From Roseobacter sp. CCS2 (lineage in GTDB: Bacteria > Pseudomonadota > Alphaproteobacteria > Rhodobacterales > Rhodobacteraceae), in the NCBI RefSeq assembly GCF_000169435.1, contig NZ_AAYB01000002.1, positions 1 through 64,000 on the forward strand: a DNA stretch of 64,000 bases. Direction: 5' to 3'. A program made the position numbers and the translations under genes. Positions 57,228-64,000 of the stretch are shown piece by piece. The notes below the pieces were generated by a model. The model was not told the DNA's origin. It saw nothing but the letters and a program-made list of their open reading frames with translations, and ran no database searches. The first letter of the stretch is position 1. Each line of letters opens with the position of its first letter.

Positions 57228-57623
57228 ATGTTTGCAGTTGAAGTACGTGATCACGTGATGATCGCCCATTCCTTGCCATCGCCTGTGTTTGGCCCGGCGC
57301 AAGGCATGCATGGCGCGACCTTTGTCGTGGATGCGGCGTTCTATACCAAAGATCTGGATGAGAACGGATTGGTTGTTGATATGGGGCTGGCACTTGAGGC
57401 TTTGGCCGATGCGCTGAAGCCGCTGAAATACGCCAACCTTGACGAGGTGCCGGCCTTCAAAGGCAAGATCACCACGACAGAGTTTTTGTGCCATCATATT
57501 TGGCAGCAACTTCGCGAGACGGCCAAGACCACCGGTTTGGGTGATAATGGCCGGGTGTGCCGTATCAAAGTATCGCTTGAGGAAAGCCACGTCGCCCGTG
57601 GGTGGTACGAGGCGGATATCTAG
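57228..57623 (+). CDS. Divergent PTPS/QueD-fold protein lacking the canonical catalytic residues
   Basis: A 131-residue protein of the 6-pyruvoyl/6-carboxytetrahydropterin synthase fold, starting MFAVEVRDHVMIAH. Zinc ligands His14 and His28 (MHGAT) are present, but the third His of the usual HGH is Ala30. The catalytic Cys four residues before HGH is Ala24. The usual Asp-His before the Leu-Asn is replaced (LKYANLDEV). TTTEFL (Glu86) and the SLEES-like Glu of the pterin site remain. It therefore may bind a pterin without doing normal PTPS or QueD chemistry. First gene of the six-gene operon. Confidence 0.8.
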   Translation: MFAVEVRDHVMIAHSLPSPVFGPAQGMHGATFVVDAAFYTKDLDENGLVVDMGLALEALADALKPLKYANLDEVPAFKGKITTTEFLCHHIWQQLRETAKTTGLGDNGRVCRIKVSLEESHVARGWYEADI

Positions 57624-57625
57624 CG

Positions 57626-58387
57626 ATGGGGTTTTCACCTGACTGGCTGGCCTTGCGCGAACCTGTGGATCACGCGTCGCGCGATGCAGGTCTGCTGGCG
57701 CAGGCCGTGGCTTGCGCGCGCGGTCAGGTCGTCGTTGATCTGGGCAGTGGCACAGGATCAACCGCGCGCGCCTTTGGCGATGCAGGCTGCAAATGGCGGT
57801 TTGTTGATGGCGATGCGGCGCTGCTGGATATCGCGCAAGCACAGCATCCGGGGTCAGAGCAGGTGTTTTTTGATCTGCGCGATATTGATAAGCTGTCTTT
57901 AGACGATGTTGGTCTCGTCACGGCCTCTGCGTTATTGGATTTGATGCCATTGGCATGGATCACGGCGCTGGCGCGTAAACTGCAAAGCGCGGGCGTCCCG
58001 TTTTATGCGGCACTGAATTACAATGGTAAGATGCATTGGTCGCCACCACACGAAGCGGATGCAGATGTGACGGATGCGTTCAACGCGCATCAGCGCACCG
58101 ATAAAGGCATAGGTCCCGCATTGGGGCCAACGGCAGCAAAGGCGGCGGCCGATGTGCTGACTAAACATGGTTTTGACGTGCATTTGGGCGACAGCCCATG
58201 GCAGCTGAACGGTGCCGCCGCCCCGTTGCACGACGAATTACTGATGGGGATTGGCGCGGCGGCGGCAGAGGCGGGCTTTGCGCAAGCGCAGGCCTGGACC
58301 GCAGACCGCCGGGCGAGTGTGGCGCAGACGGCTGGATATATCGGGCATACCGATATTTTTGCCGTACCGCGTGGATTGGGGGAATAA
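57626..58387 (+). CDS. Class I SAM-methyltransferase-fold protein
   Basis: A 253-residue protein; ATG at 57626, two bases after the previous stop. Motif I VVVDLGSGTGSTARAFG (SAM-binding) is clear; RFVDGDAALL is the acidic turn. The remaining core is Rossmann-like, with an NYNGKMHW segment. The methyl acceptor is unknown; context suggests an intermediate of the GTP-derived pathway. It ends one base before the next start. Confidence 0.82.
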   Translation: MGFSPDWLALREPVDHASRDAGLLAQAVACARGQVVVDLGSGTGSTARAFGDAGCKWRFVDGDAALLDIAQAQHPGSEQVFFDLRDIDKLSLDDVGLVTASALLDLMPLAWITALARKLQSAGVPFYAALNYNGKMHWSPPHEADADVTDAFNAHQRTDKGIGPALGPTAAKAAADVLTKHGFDVHLGDSPWQLNGAAAPLHDELLMGIGAAAAEAGFAQAQAWTADRRASVAQTAGYIGHTDIFAVPRGLGE

Positions 58388-58388
58388 A

Positions 58389-59222
58389 ATGCAGCACGTG
58401 GACGTAACCCACAAAGTATGGGAAAGGATTCTTGACGTGAAAACGGGTGCGGCCTGTCTGTGTTGTGGCGATTGGACCGAGGGCGAGGCGCAGGCGCTGG
58501 CCCTTTATGGCGCCTTGGCACAGCCCACGGCGACCTGTCAGGTGTTTGCCCAGATCGGCCAGTCTTTGGATGGGCGTATCGCGACCGAAACAGGCGATGC
58601 ACAGGATGTATCCGGCGAGGACGGGTTGGCGCATTTGCACCGGCTGCGCGCCTTGGCCGATGCGGTGGTGATCGGGGTCAAAACTGCGCTGCACGATGAT
58701 CCGCAACTGACTGTTCGTCTGGCCGATGGCACCAGCCCGGCGCGCGTGGTGATTGACCCCGATGGGCGTTTGCCCAACGATGCGCGGCTGCTGACCGATA
58801 CCTCGGCCCGCCGCATTGTTATTCAGGCGGTCGCCAAGGAACGCCCAGCCGGGGTTGAGGCGATCACGTTGTCGCGTGCGTCATGGATTGCCCCCGAAGA
58901 TATTCTAGGCGCCCTGCAAGAGCGCGGTTTCAAAAGCATCCTGATTGAAGGCGGTGGGATCACGATCACCCAATTCCTTGAGGCGGATCTGTTGAACCGT
59001 TTGCATCTGGCGATAGCGCCCTTGCTGATCGGGTCCGGGCCACAAAGCCTGACGACCGCACCGATTGGCACGCTGGCAGAGGCGCGCCGCCCGAAAACGG
59101 ATGTCTACAACCTTGGCAGCGATGTCTTGTTTGATTGCGCACTTAGCCCCGCTGACGTGCTGCCTATCGTTGCCACACGCTGCACCAATGCGATGTTGAC
59201 CCCTCTAGGCTCCGGCCTTTGA
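58389..59222 (+). CDS. Stand-alone RibD C-terminal-type (DHFR-fold) reductase
   Basis: A 277-residue protein without the RibD deaminase domain. Residues about 50-265 carry the RibD/HTP-reductase features: AQIGQSLDGRIATETGDAQ, DAVVIGVKTALHDDPQLTVR, VVIDPDGRLPNDARLL and LIEGGGITITQFLEADL. These reduce a ribosylamino-pyrimidine to the ribityl form with NADPH. A CLCCGDW segment in the N-terminal extension could bind a metal or be structural. Product is likely a pyrimidine like that of riboflavin synthesis. Confidence 0.85.
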   Translation: MQHVDVTHKVWERILDVKTGAACLCCGDWTEGEAQALALYGALAQPTATCQVFAQIGQSLDGRIATETGDAQDVSGEDGLAHLHRLRALADAVVIGVKTALHDDPQLTVRLADGTSPARVVIDPDGRLPNDARLLTDTSARRIVIQAVAKERPAGVEAITLSRASWIAPEDILGALQERGFKSILIEGGGITITQFLEADLLNRLHLAIAPLLIGSGPQSLTTAPIGTLAEARRPKTDVYNLGSDVLFDCALSPADVLPIVATRCTNAMLTPLGSGL

Positions 59223-60352
59223 CCAGAAACGAGACTGCCACCATGCATATTACATCTGACTGTCTTTTGCCGACCCTGCCCGAGCGTCTTGCCCGGGCGC
59301 GTGGCGATCTGGCGATGGGCCTGCCCTGCCTGCTGAGGCATCAGGGCATCCGTGCTGTTGTTGTGGCGGTGGAAACGCTGTCGCAGCCGCGGTTTGATGC
59401 CCTGTGTCAGCGGTTGGGCACGCCAGAGCTGATCCTGACAGCACAGCGCGCGCAGGCGATTATGCCCGCCGTTCTGGATATCAGCGATCCGGTGGTGCGT
59501 TTGCAACCACCAGCGCCTGCCGGTCTGGCATGGTTCAAGGATCTGGCTGATACGCAGTTTGATGCGGGCCGCCGCCTTGCGGGACCGCTGCATATGATCC
59601 GCACTGTCCAAACACCTTTGCACCGCCTGTCGATCAAATTGGTCAAACTGGCAGAGCTATTGCCAGCGGTTGCGATGTTCCCTGTGACCGATGACGCTCG
59701 CATTGATGATCTGTCTCTTGCCACGCTTGTCGCGGATGAAGCGTTGGAGGCCCTCTTGATCCCGCCCGTGCTGGCGCAGGTGTCTGCGGCGGCGCTGCCT
59801 TTGGAAGCGCATGATCTGGGCCGTCTACATATTTTCCGTGACCCCGATGGCAGCAAAGAACATTACGCGGTTGAAATTGGCACGCCGGACCGCAACCAAC
59901 CTGTCCTGTCGCGTGTGCATTCCGCCTGTTTTACCGGTGATGTGCTGGGTAGCCTGAAATGCGATTGCGGCCCGCAACTGCGCGCGGCGATGGCCCGGAT
60001 GGGGCAGGAAGGCGCAGGCGTGCTGCTTTACCTGAACCAAGAAGGCCGCGGTATCGGGTTGGCCAACAAGATGCGCGTCTATGATTTGCAGTCGCAGGGC
60101 CTTGATACGGTCGAGGCGAACCACCGTTTGGGGTATGACGATGATGAACGTGATTTCCGTGTGGCGGCTGTGATGCTGCGCACATTGGGTTTCTCTGCGA
60201 TCCGGCTTTTGACGAACAATCCAGCCAAGGTGCAGACCTTTCATGACAGCGATATCACCGTGGTTGAACAATTGCCCCTGCGCGTTGGGCGCAACCAGCA
60301 CAATCACGACTATCTGTCTGTGAAAGCGCTGAAATCGGGCCACAGCCTATGA
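59219..60352 (+). CDS. ribA: GTP cyclohydrolase II with an extra N-terminal domain
   Basis: A 377-residue protein. The C-terminal GCH2 domain is complete: zinc Cys in SACFTGDVLGSLKCDCG, NQEGRGIGLANK and TVEANHRLGYDDDERD. It opens GTP to a 2,5-diamino-pyrimidine ribosyl phosphate. The N-terminal 180 residues are not RibB and resemble a decayed or novel domain. Start: TTG at 59219 overlaps the previous stop as TTGA; the ATG at 59243 is an equal alternative. Its stop overlaps the next gene (ATGA). Confidence 0.87.
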   Translation: MTRNETATMHITSDCLLPTLPERLARARGDLAMGLPCLLRHQGIRAVVVAVETLSQPRFDALCQRLGTPELILTAQRAQAIMPAVLDISDPVVRLQPPAPAGLAWFKDLADTQFDAGRRLAGPLHMIRTVQTPLHRLSIKLVKLAELLPAVAMFPVTDDARIDDLSLATLVADEALEALLIPPVLAQVSAAALPLEAHDLGRLHIFRDPDGSKEHYAVEIGTPDRNQPVLSRVHSACFTGDVLGSLKCDCGPQLRAAMARMGQEGAGVLLYLNQEGRGIGLANKMRVYDLQSQGLDTVEANHRLGYDDDERDFRVAAVMLRTLGFSAIRLLTNNPAKVQTFHDSDITVVEQLPLRVGRNQHNHDYLSVKALKSGHSL

Positions 60353-61311
60353 CCATCGCGCGTGCGCTGTGGATCACGGGTGCACAACAGGCGGCATCCT
60401 GCGACACATCTTATCACGCTGGCGAGGGCGATGTAGAGGTCAAGACCCTGTTCACCGGTATCAGCCGCGGAACAGAGCGGCTTGTTTATCAGGGCCATGT
60501 GCCTGCATCCGAACACGCCAGTATGCGCGCGCCCTTTCAGGAAGGTGATTTCACCTTTCCGGTGAAATACGGTTATGCCGCTATAGGCGAGGTGCAAAAT
60601 GGCGCCCGCCGGGGCGAGGTTGTGTTCAGCCTGTTTCCCCATCAAACCAGCTTTGCCGTACCCGCCCATATGGCGTTGACCCTTCCAGCGCATGTTCCTG
60701 CCGCGCGTGCCGTGCTGGCAGCGAATATGGAAACGGCTGTGAACATCATGTGGGATGCGGGGGTCAGTGTGGGCGACCGTGTTGTTGTCGTGGGTTGCGG
60801 TGTGGTTGGTGCGTTGGTGGGGTATCTGGCCGCAAGGGTGCCGGGCACCGAGGTAACGTTGGTTGATATTGATCCTGGCCGTGCTGCACTTGCCGCGACA
60901 CTGGGTTGTGGGTTTTCGCGCCCTGATACCGCACCAAAGGACGCTGATGTCGTGATACATGCAGCCGCCAGTGCGGCGGGTCTGGCGCTGGCGATTGCTG
61001 TGGCGGGGATAGAGGCAACAGTGGTTGAGGCCAGTTGGTACGGCGCGCAAAGCACCGAAGTGCCACTGGGCGGGCGGTTTCATCAGCGCAGATTGCGGAT
61101 TATCAGCTCTCAAGTGGGCCGCATCCCTGCTGGACATGCGGCGCGCTGGGATTATGGGCGCAGATTGGCCAAGGCTTTGACACTGTTGAATGATCCGGCG
61201 CTTGATACCCTGATCTCGGGCGAGACGACGTTTGGTGATCTGCCCGGTGTTTACGACCGGATCCTGCGCGACCCCGCTACACTATGCCACCGTGTGCGCT
61301 ATGACGACTGA
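60349..61311 (+). CDS. BchC-like MDR dehydrogenase without zinc ligands
   Basis: A 320-residue medium-chain dehydrogenase/reductase. The cofactor fold reads VVVGCGVVGALVGYLAA (near 145-161), and the N-terminal lobe has TGISRGTERLVYQG as in BchC-type enzymes. The catalytic zinc ligands of alcohol dehydrogenases are missing: ISRGTER replaces the Cys-Gly-Ser-Asp, and GYAAIGEV replaces the GHEAVG pattern. It probably oxidises or reduces a hydroxy side chain of the pathway product with NAD(P). The start overlaps ribA. Confidence 0.85.
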   Translation: MTIARALWITGAQQAASCDTSYHAGEGDVEVKTLFTGISRGTERLVYQGHVPASEHASMRAPFQEGDFTFPVKYGYAAIGEVQNGARRGEVVFSLFPHQTSFAVPAHMALTLPAHVPAARAVLAANMETAVNIMWDAGVSVGDRVVVVGCGVVGALVGYLAARVPGTEVTLVDIDPGRAALAATLGCGFSRPDTAPKDADVVIHAAASAAGLALAIAVAGIEATVVEASWYGAQSTEVPLGGRFHQRRLRIISSQVGRIPAGHAARWDYGRRLAKALTLLNDPALDTLISGETTFGDLPGVYDRILRDPATLCHRVRYDD

Positions 61312-62128
61312 CGCACAGCAGTTTCTGCCACAGGCCGCGTCAAACACGCTTTGCATCATGGCAGAAGCGGCCCTGTTGGCGGGGCAAGGTTTGCTGGCCG
61401 CGTCAGAGCGGTTGACGGGGCTGACGGTGACCGAAAAGACCGCCGGTGATTTCGTCAGTGAGGCGGATGTGCAGGCCGAAAAGGTGATCTTTGATCATCT
61501 TATGCAGGCCTTTCCCGATTACGGTTGGCTGGGTGAGGAAACCCAAGAACGGGCCAGCCGGGCGGACGGGTTGCGTTGGATCGTTGATCCGCTGGACGGC
61601 ACCACGAATTTTCTCAAAGGATTGCCGCATTGGGCGGTGTCCATTGCGCTGTTCAAGGTGGATGAACCGCTTGTCGCCTTGATCTATGATCCCGTGAAAG
61701 CCGAGATGTTTTGCGCCGAAAAAGGTGCCGGGGCCTATCTGAATGGGCGCAAAATCACCGTGAGCGCGGCAGTGCCTATTGGCGCGGCGCTTGTTGCCTC
61801 TGGCGTCCCAGCGGGTGGGCGCACGACCTATCTGCCCCATTGTCTGGATGATCTTGAACAGTTGATGCCGCAAACCGCCGGGTTGCGGCGCTGGGGGGCG
61901 GCGGCCCTTGATCTGGCCTATGTGGCGGCAGGCCGGTTTGATGCTTATTGGGAACGTAACCTTGGCCCTTGGGATATTGCCGCGGGCATGTTGATCGTGA
62001 CCGAAGCCGGTGGGCGGTTCACCCCATTGTGGGTAGATCGCCCGGTGTTGTCGTCAGGGTCATTTCTGGCCAGCAACGGGGCGCTGCATGATGCGGTCGC
62101 GGCGACATTGAACAAAGCGCAGGTTTAG
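61301..62128 (+). CDS. Inositol monophosphatase-family protein
   Basis: A 275-residue Mg-dependent phosphatase of the IMPase/CysQ superfamily. It shows GEETQE, DPLDGTTNFLKGLPHWAVS and a C-terminal WERNLGPWDIAAGMLI, all metal residues kept. ATG at 61301, eleven bases inside the previous gene. In this operon it may remove the 5'-phosphate of a sugar-pyrimidine intermediate, the step that in riboflavin synthesis needs a separate phosphatase; inositol or histidinol phosphate are other options. Confidence 0.85.
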   Translation: MTTDAQQFLPQAASNTLCIMAEAALLAGQGLLAASERLTGLTVTEKTAGDFVSEADVQAEKVIFDHLMQAFPDYGWLGEETQERASRADGLRWIVDPLDGTTNFLKGLPHWAVSIALFKVDEPLVALIYDPVKAEMFCAEKGAGAYLNGRKITVSAAVPIGAALVASGVPAGGRTTYLPHCLDDLEQLMPQTAGLRRWGAAALDLAYVAAGRFDAYWERNLGPWDIAAGMLIVTEAGGRFTPLWVDRPVLSSGSFLASNGALHDAVAATLNKAQV

Positions 62129-62211
62129 GGGCCGTTTTCAGCATAAAGAGGCTCAGGTCTGAAGAATAAACCGCTGGTTTCACACTGACCGCGGCTTTCG
62201 TTCAGGCAGCT

Positions 62212-62940
62212 TTAGCTGCGTGGCCCGTTCATTTCGCTTAGCGGGCAAACATCATCCTCAAACGGGACGTGACGGTGGCGGAAGGTTTTGCCGGGAATGC
62301 ATTCTGGCTGACTGATCCGGCCCATGCGGAAGTGGCGAAAATCTTTGCGCGCAGGGTCCCAAGCCACCAGATACCACAATGGCGGCAGGATCAGCATGGC
62401 TTGTGGTTCAACCTCGCGCGTGGTTTGGGCGCCTTTTGCATCGGTGTATTGGAACCGCAGATACAGTTTTTCAAGAAAAGCGACTTCAAACGTCGGCAAC
62501 AGGGCAGGGTCCATTGGCCCGATGTTAGAAATATCCTGAAGCGGCGACAGCTGCCCGACATGCAGACAATCCAGAAAGCGGCGCAGATCACGTACCTTAT
62601 CTGATGGCAGGGCTTTTTCGATCTTGGCCAGCCCCGCATCGGCAAGGTCAGCAAAAGGCAGGTTCTGTGCCGCGCGCATTGTCGCCACACTGATCAGCAA
62701 GGCGAACACCTCTGTCACGTTTAGTCGTGCTGTGGTTTGCACCGATTGCGGGTCAAGCTGCACGCCACCGCCCGGCCCGGTTTCTGAGTGGATGACAAAG
62801 CCAGCGTCCCTTAGCGCGCAGATATCACGTAACACCGTGCGGCGTGATGCGCCGACCTCTTGGGCGAGTGCGTCAACGGTTGATGTTCCGGTGCGGCGCA
62901 GGCTGCGCACGATGGTGTCATGGCGAAGGCGTATATTCAT
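62212..62940 (-). CDS. DeoR/YafY-type WYL-domain transcription regulator
   Basis: A 242-residue regulator with N-terminal winged helix-turn-helix (DALAQEVGASRRTVLRDI, about 22-40) and C-terminal WYL domain (WYLVAWDPARKDFRHFRMG near 200). WYL domains bind nucleotides, nucleic acids or metabolites. It is divergent from the RidA-like gene, and a 42-base inverted repeat fills the gap. Confidence 0.9.
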   Translation of the reverse strand: MNIRLRHDTIVRSLRRTGTSTVDALAQEVGASRRTVLRDICALRDAGFVIHSETGPGGGVQLDPQSVQTTARLNVTEVFALLISVATMRAAQNLPFADLADAGLAKIEKALPSDKVRDLRRFLDCLHVGQLSPLQDISNIGPMDPALLPTFEVAFLEKLYLRFQYTDAKGAQTTREVEPQAMLILPPLWYLVAWDPARKDFRHFRMGRISQPECIPGKTFRHRHVPFEDDVCPLSEMNGPRS

Positions 62941-62949
62941 TTTGCCAGT

Positions 62950-62991
62950 CTAACACATATAGTGACAAAATTTGGCACTAATATGTTTTAG
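62950..62991. promoter_or_regulatory. Long inverted repeat in the WYL-RidA divergent region
   Basis: The left arm 62950-62969 (starting CTAACACATAT) and right arm 62971-62991 match at 18 of 20 positions in inverted orientation, apart from one inserted base and a central A. The core GTGACAAAATTTGGCAC is itself nearly palindromic. It lies directly upstream of the WYL gene start, so it is the likely operator for this regulator. Confidence 0.7.
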
Positions 62992-63027
62992 ACCATTTTC
63001 AGACACACAGAATAGGACGTGATCAAA

Positions 63028-63423
63028 ATGGAACGTAAAGCAGTGAACCCTTGGAACTGGTCTTTGAAGCTGGGTTATAACCAAGGCGAAGTTATCTCAG
63101 GTGCCACGCGGCAGTTGACCTGTGCGGGGCAAACCGCCGTTGATGGCGCAGGTAATCCGCAACATCCCGGCGACATGCGTGCCCAGATTGCTTTGGCGCT
63201 GGATAATCTGGAAGCGGTGCTGGCAGAGGCCGGTATGGACCTGACCAATATCACCCGTCTTGGTGTCTTTGCCACTGATGTGGATGAGGCGCTGAAGAAC
63301 TTTGATTTGATGGGTATGCGCTTTGGCCCGGTTCAGGCCGCGCCACCCATGACATTACTGGGCGTGACCCGGTTGGCCATTTCGGGCCTTCTGTTCGAGA
63401 TTGAAGCGACGGCTGTTACATAG
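63028..63423 (+). CDS. RidA/YjgF-family protein lacking the catalytic Arg
   Basis: A 131-residue trimer-forming fold; ATG at 63028 preferred over the GTG at 63019. The family core VSGATRQLTCAGQT-like start and the DVDEALKNFD segment are present. The Arg that in true RidA deaminates imines (Pro-x-Arg near position 105) is absent (APPMTLLGVTRL). It thus belongs to one of the other Rid subgroups with unknown reaction. Probably controlled by the divergent WYL regulator. Confidence 0.87.
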   Translation: MERKAVNPWNWSLKLGYNQGEVISGATRQLTCAGQTAVDGAGNPQHPGDMRAQIALALDNLEAVLAEAGMDLTNITRLGVFATDVDEALKNFDLMGMRFGPVQAAPPMTLLGVTRLAISGLLFEIEATAVT

Positions 63424-63459
63424 CTTTGCGTGATGCGGGATCACTGCTGTCTGTCGGGC

Positions 63460-64000
63460 TTATCTCCGGCGGGCAGGCAGCATCCGGTACAGCAATCCGT
63501 CTTTCATAAACAGCTGATGTCGCAGCACGATAAACAGGTGGCCCGCCACCGCCGCGGCCAGCACATAGCCCGACACGATATGCACCCACTTGCCAATAAA
63601 CGCGAGGGTCTCGGACCGGCCAATTGGATCGGGCAGTTTGTACTCACCAAAAAGCAGCACGCCAAAGCCACCTGCCATGACGTAAATAAAACCGCTGACA
63701 GGCATCACGAACATGGCCAGATAAAGCACCTGTTCAAGGCGGTGGATGGTCTTTTTCTCGCCGCTGGACAGGGTCGGCGCCCATCCCGGCAATTGCCCGG
63801 CATAGCGGTTCAACAGGCGAAATACGGCAATCGCCAACGCCACAAGGCCGATGGATTTGTGCCAGTTGTAATAATCGTTCTGGCCCAACCCAACGACAAC
63901 ATCGCCACGCTGCATGCCTGTCATGATATTGCCGCTGACGTATTGCCAGGCGAACAGAATAACGATGATCCAGTGGAAAAGTTTGGTGAAAGAGCCGTAA
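63460..64000 (-). CDS. Cytochrome b561-type protein, N-terminus beyond the window
   Basis: Open frame continuing to the last base; at least 179 residues are seen. The frame at the edge reads YGSFTKLFHWIIVILF, with a heme-type His in LFHW. An internal Met (63924) should not be taken as the start, because conserved sequence lies before it. Further His residues lie in NWHKSIG, IHRLEQ, WVHIVSGYV and GHLFIVLRHQ. Four-helix cytochrome, likely heme-binding at two sites; second of this type in the window. Confidence 0.88.
   Translation of the reverse strand, partial: YGSFTKLFHWIIVILFAWQYVSGNIMTGMQRGDVVVGLGQNDYYNWHKSIGLVALAIAVFRLLNRYAGQLPGWAPTLSSGEKKTIHRLEQVLYLAMFVMPVSGFIYVMAGGFGVLLFGEYKLPDPIGRSETLAFIGKWVHIVSGYVLAAAVAGHLFIVLRHQLFMKDGLLYRMLPARRR

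Noticed and set aside
62195..62220. GCAGC-TTTA-GCTGC hairpin as a terminator for the six-gene operon
   Set aside because: The stem is only five base pairs, overlaps the WYL stop codon and has no T-tract.

Overview
The window is a chromosomal segment of an alphaproteobacterium, most likely a marine Rhodobacterales of the Roseobacter group. The base composition is moderately GC-rich. Supporting markers are the acs-adk-DUF4212-symporter-DUF294 acetate block, the yidC-MOSC-engB-argB order, a gamma-glutamylated polyamine locus next to a PotFGHI-type transporter, and compact opgH-opgG genes. Nearly all of the sequence is coding. I see no insertion sequence, integrase, CRISPR array, rRNA or tRNA gene.

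Layout. 1-3233: leftward str operon (rpsL, rpsG, fusA) with a strong promoter and a long leader carrying two terminator-like hairpins. 3405-12723: mixed housekeeping genes (lipoprotein, DMT transporter, universal stress protein, ftsK, aminotransferase, an AT-rich orphan, amidase, UbiH-type hydroxylase). 13120-21725: acetate block with acetyl-CoA synthetase, a zinc-lid adenylate kinase, a two-part sodium:solute symporter, a cNMP/CBS/DUF294 regulator, a membrane protein and a membrane-anchored PAS-exonuclease. 21780-21944: a structured intergenic element, probably a small RNA. 22019-28896: Trm112-like, LON-domain, thioredoxin-TPR, SGNH esterase, NUDIX, a molybdopterin-fold periplasmic protein paired with a GGDEF-EAL protein, a SixA-like phosphatase and a 4Fe-4S protein. 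28936-33952: a secreted protein, argB, engB, MOSC, yidC and one small protein. 34206-42545: polyamine catabolism (leftward) and polyamine ABC transporter (rightward). 42550-47485: TetR regulator with a perfect palindromic operator and an RND efflux pair. 47502-56393: a five-gene, overlap-coupled membrane glycan/lipid operon facing a cytochrome b561 and opgH-opgG. 56396-62128: an EEP-family hydrolase and a six-gene operon of GTP-derived chemistry. 62212-64000: WYL regulator, RidA-like protein and a cytochrome b561 cut by the window edge.

The best candidate for something undescribed is 57228-62128. It is a tightly coupled operon combining a PTPS/QueD-fold protein that lacks the usual catalytic Cys and Asp-His, a SAM-methyltransferase fold, a stand-alone RibD-type reductase, a GTP cyclohydrolase II with an extra N-terminal domain, a BchC-like MDR dehydrogenase without zinc ligands, and an inositol-monophosphatase-family enzyme. 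This suggests a GTP-derived pteridine or ribityl-pyrimidine product distinct from folate, queuosine and riboflavin. The neighbouring leftward operon (CDP-alcohol transferase, OpgB/LtaS-like phosphotransferase, flippase-like protein, GT4, FkbM methyltransferase) beside opgGH looks like an envelope glycan or lipid decoration system.
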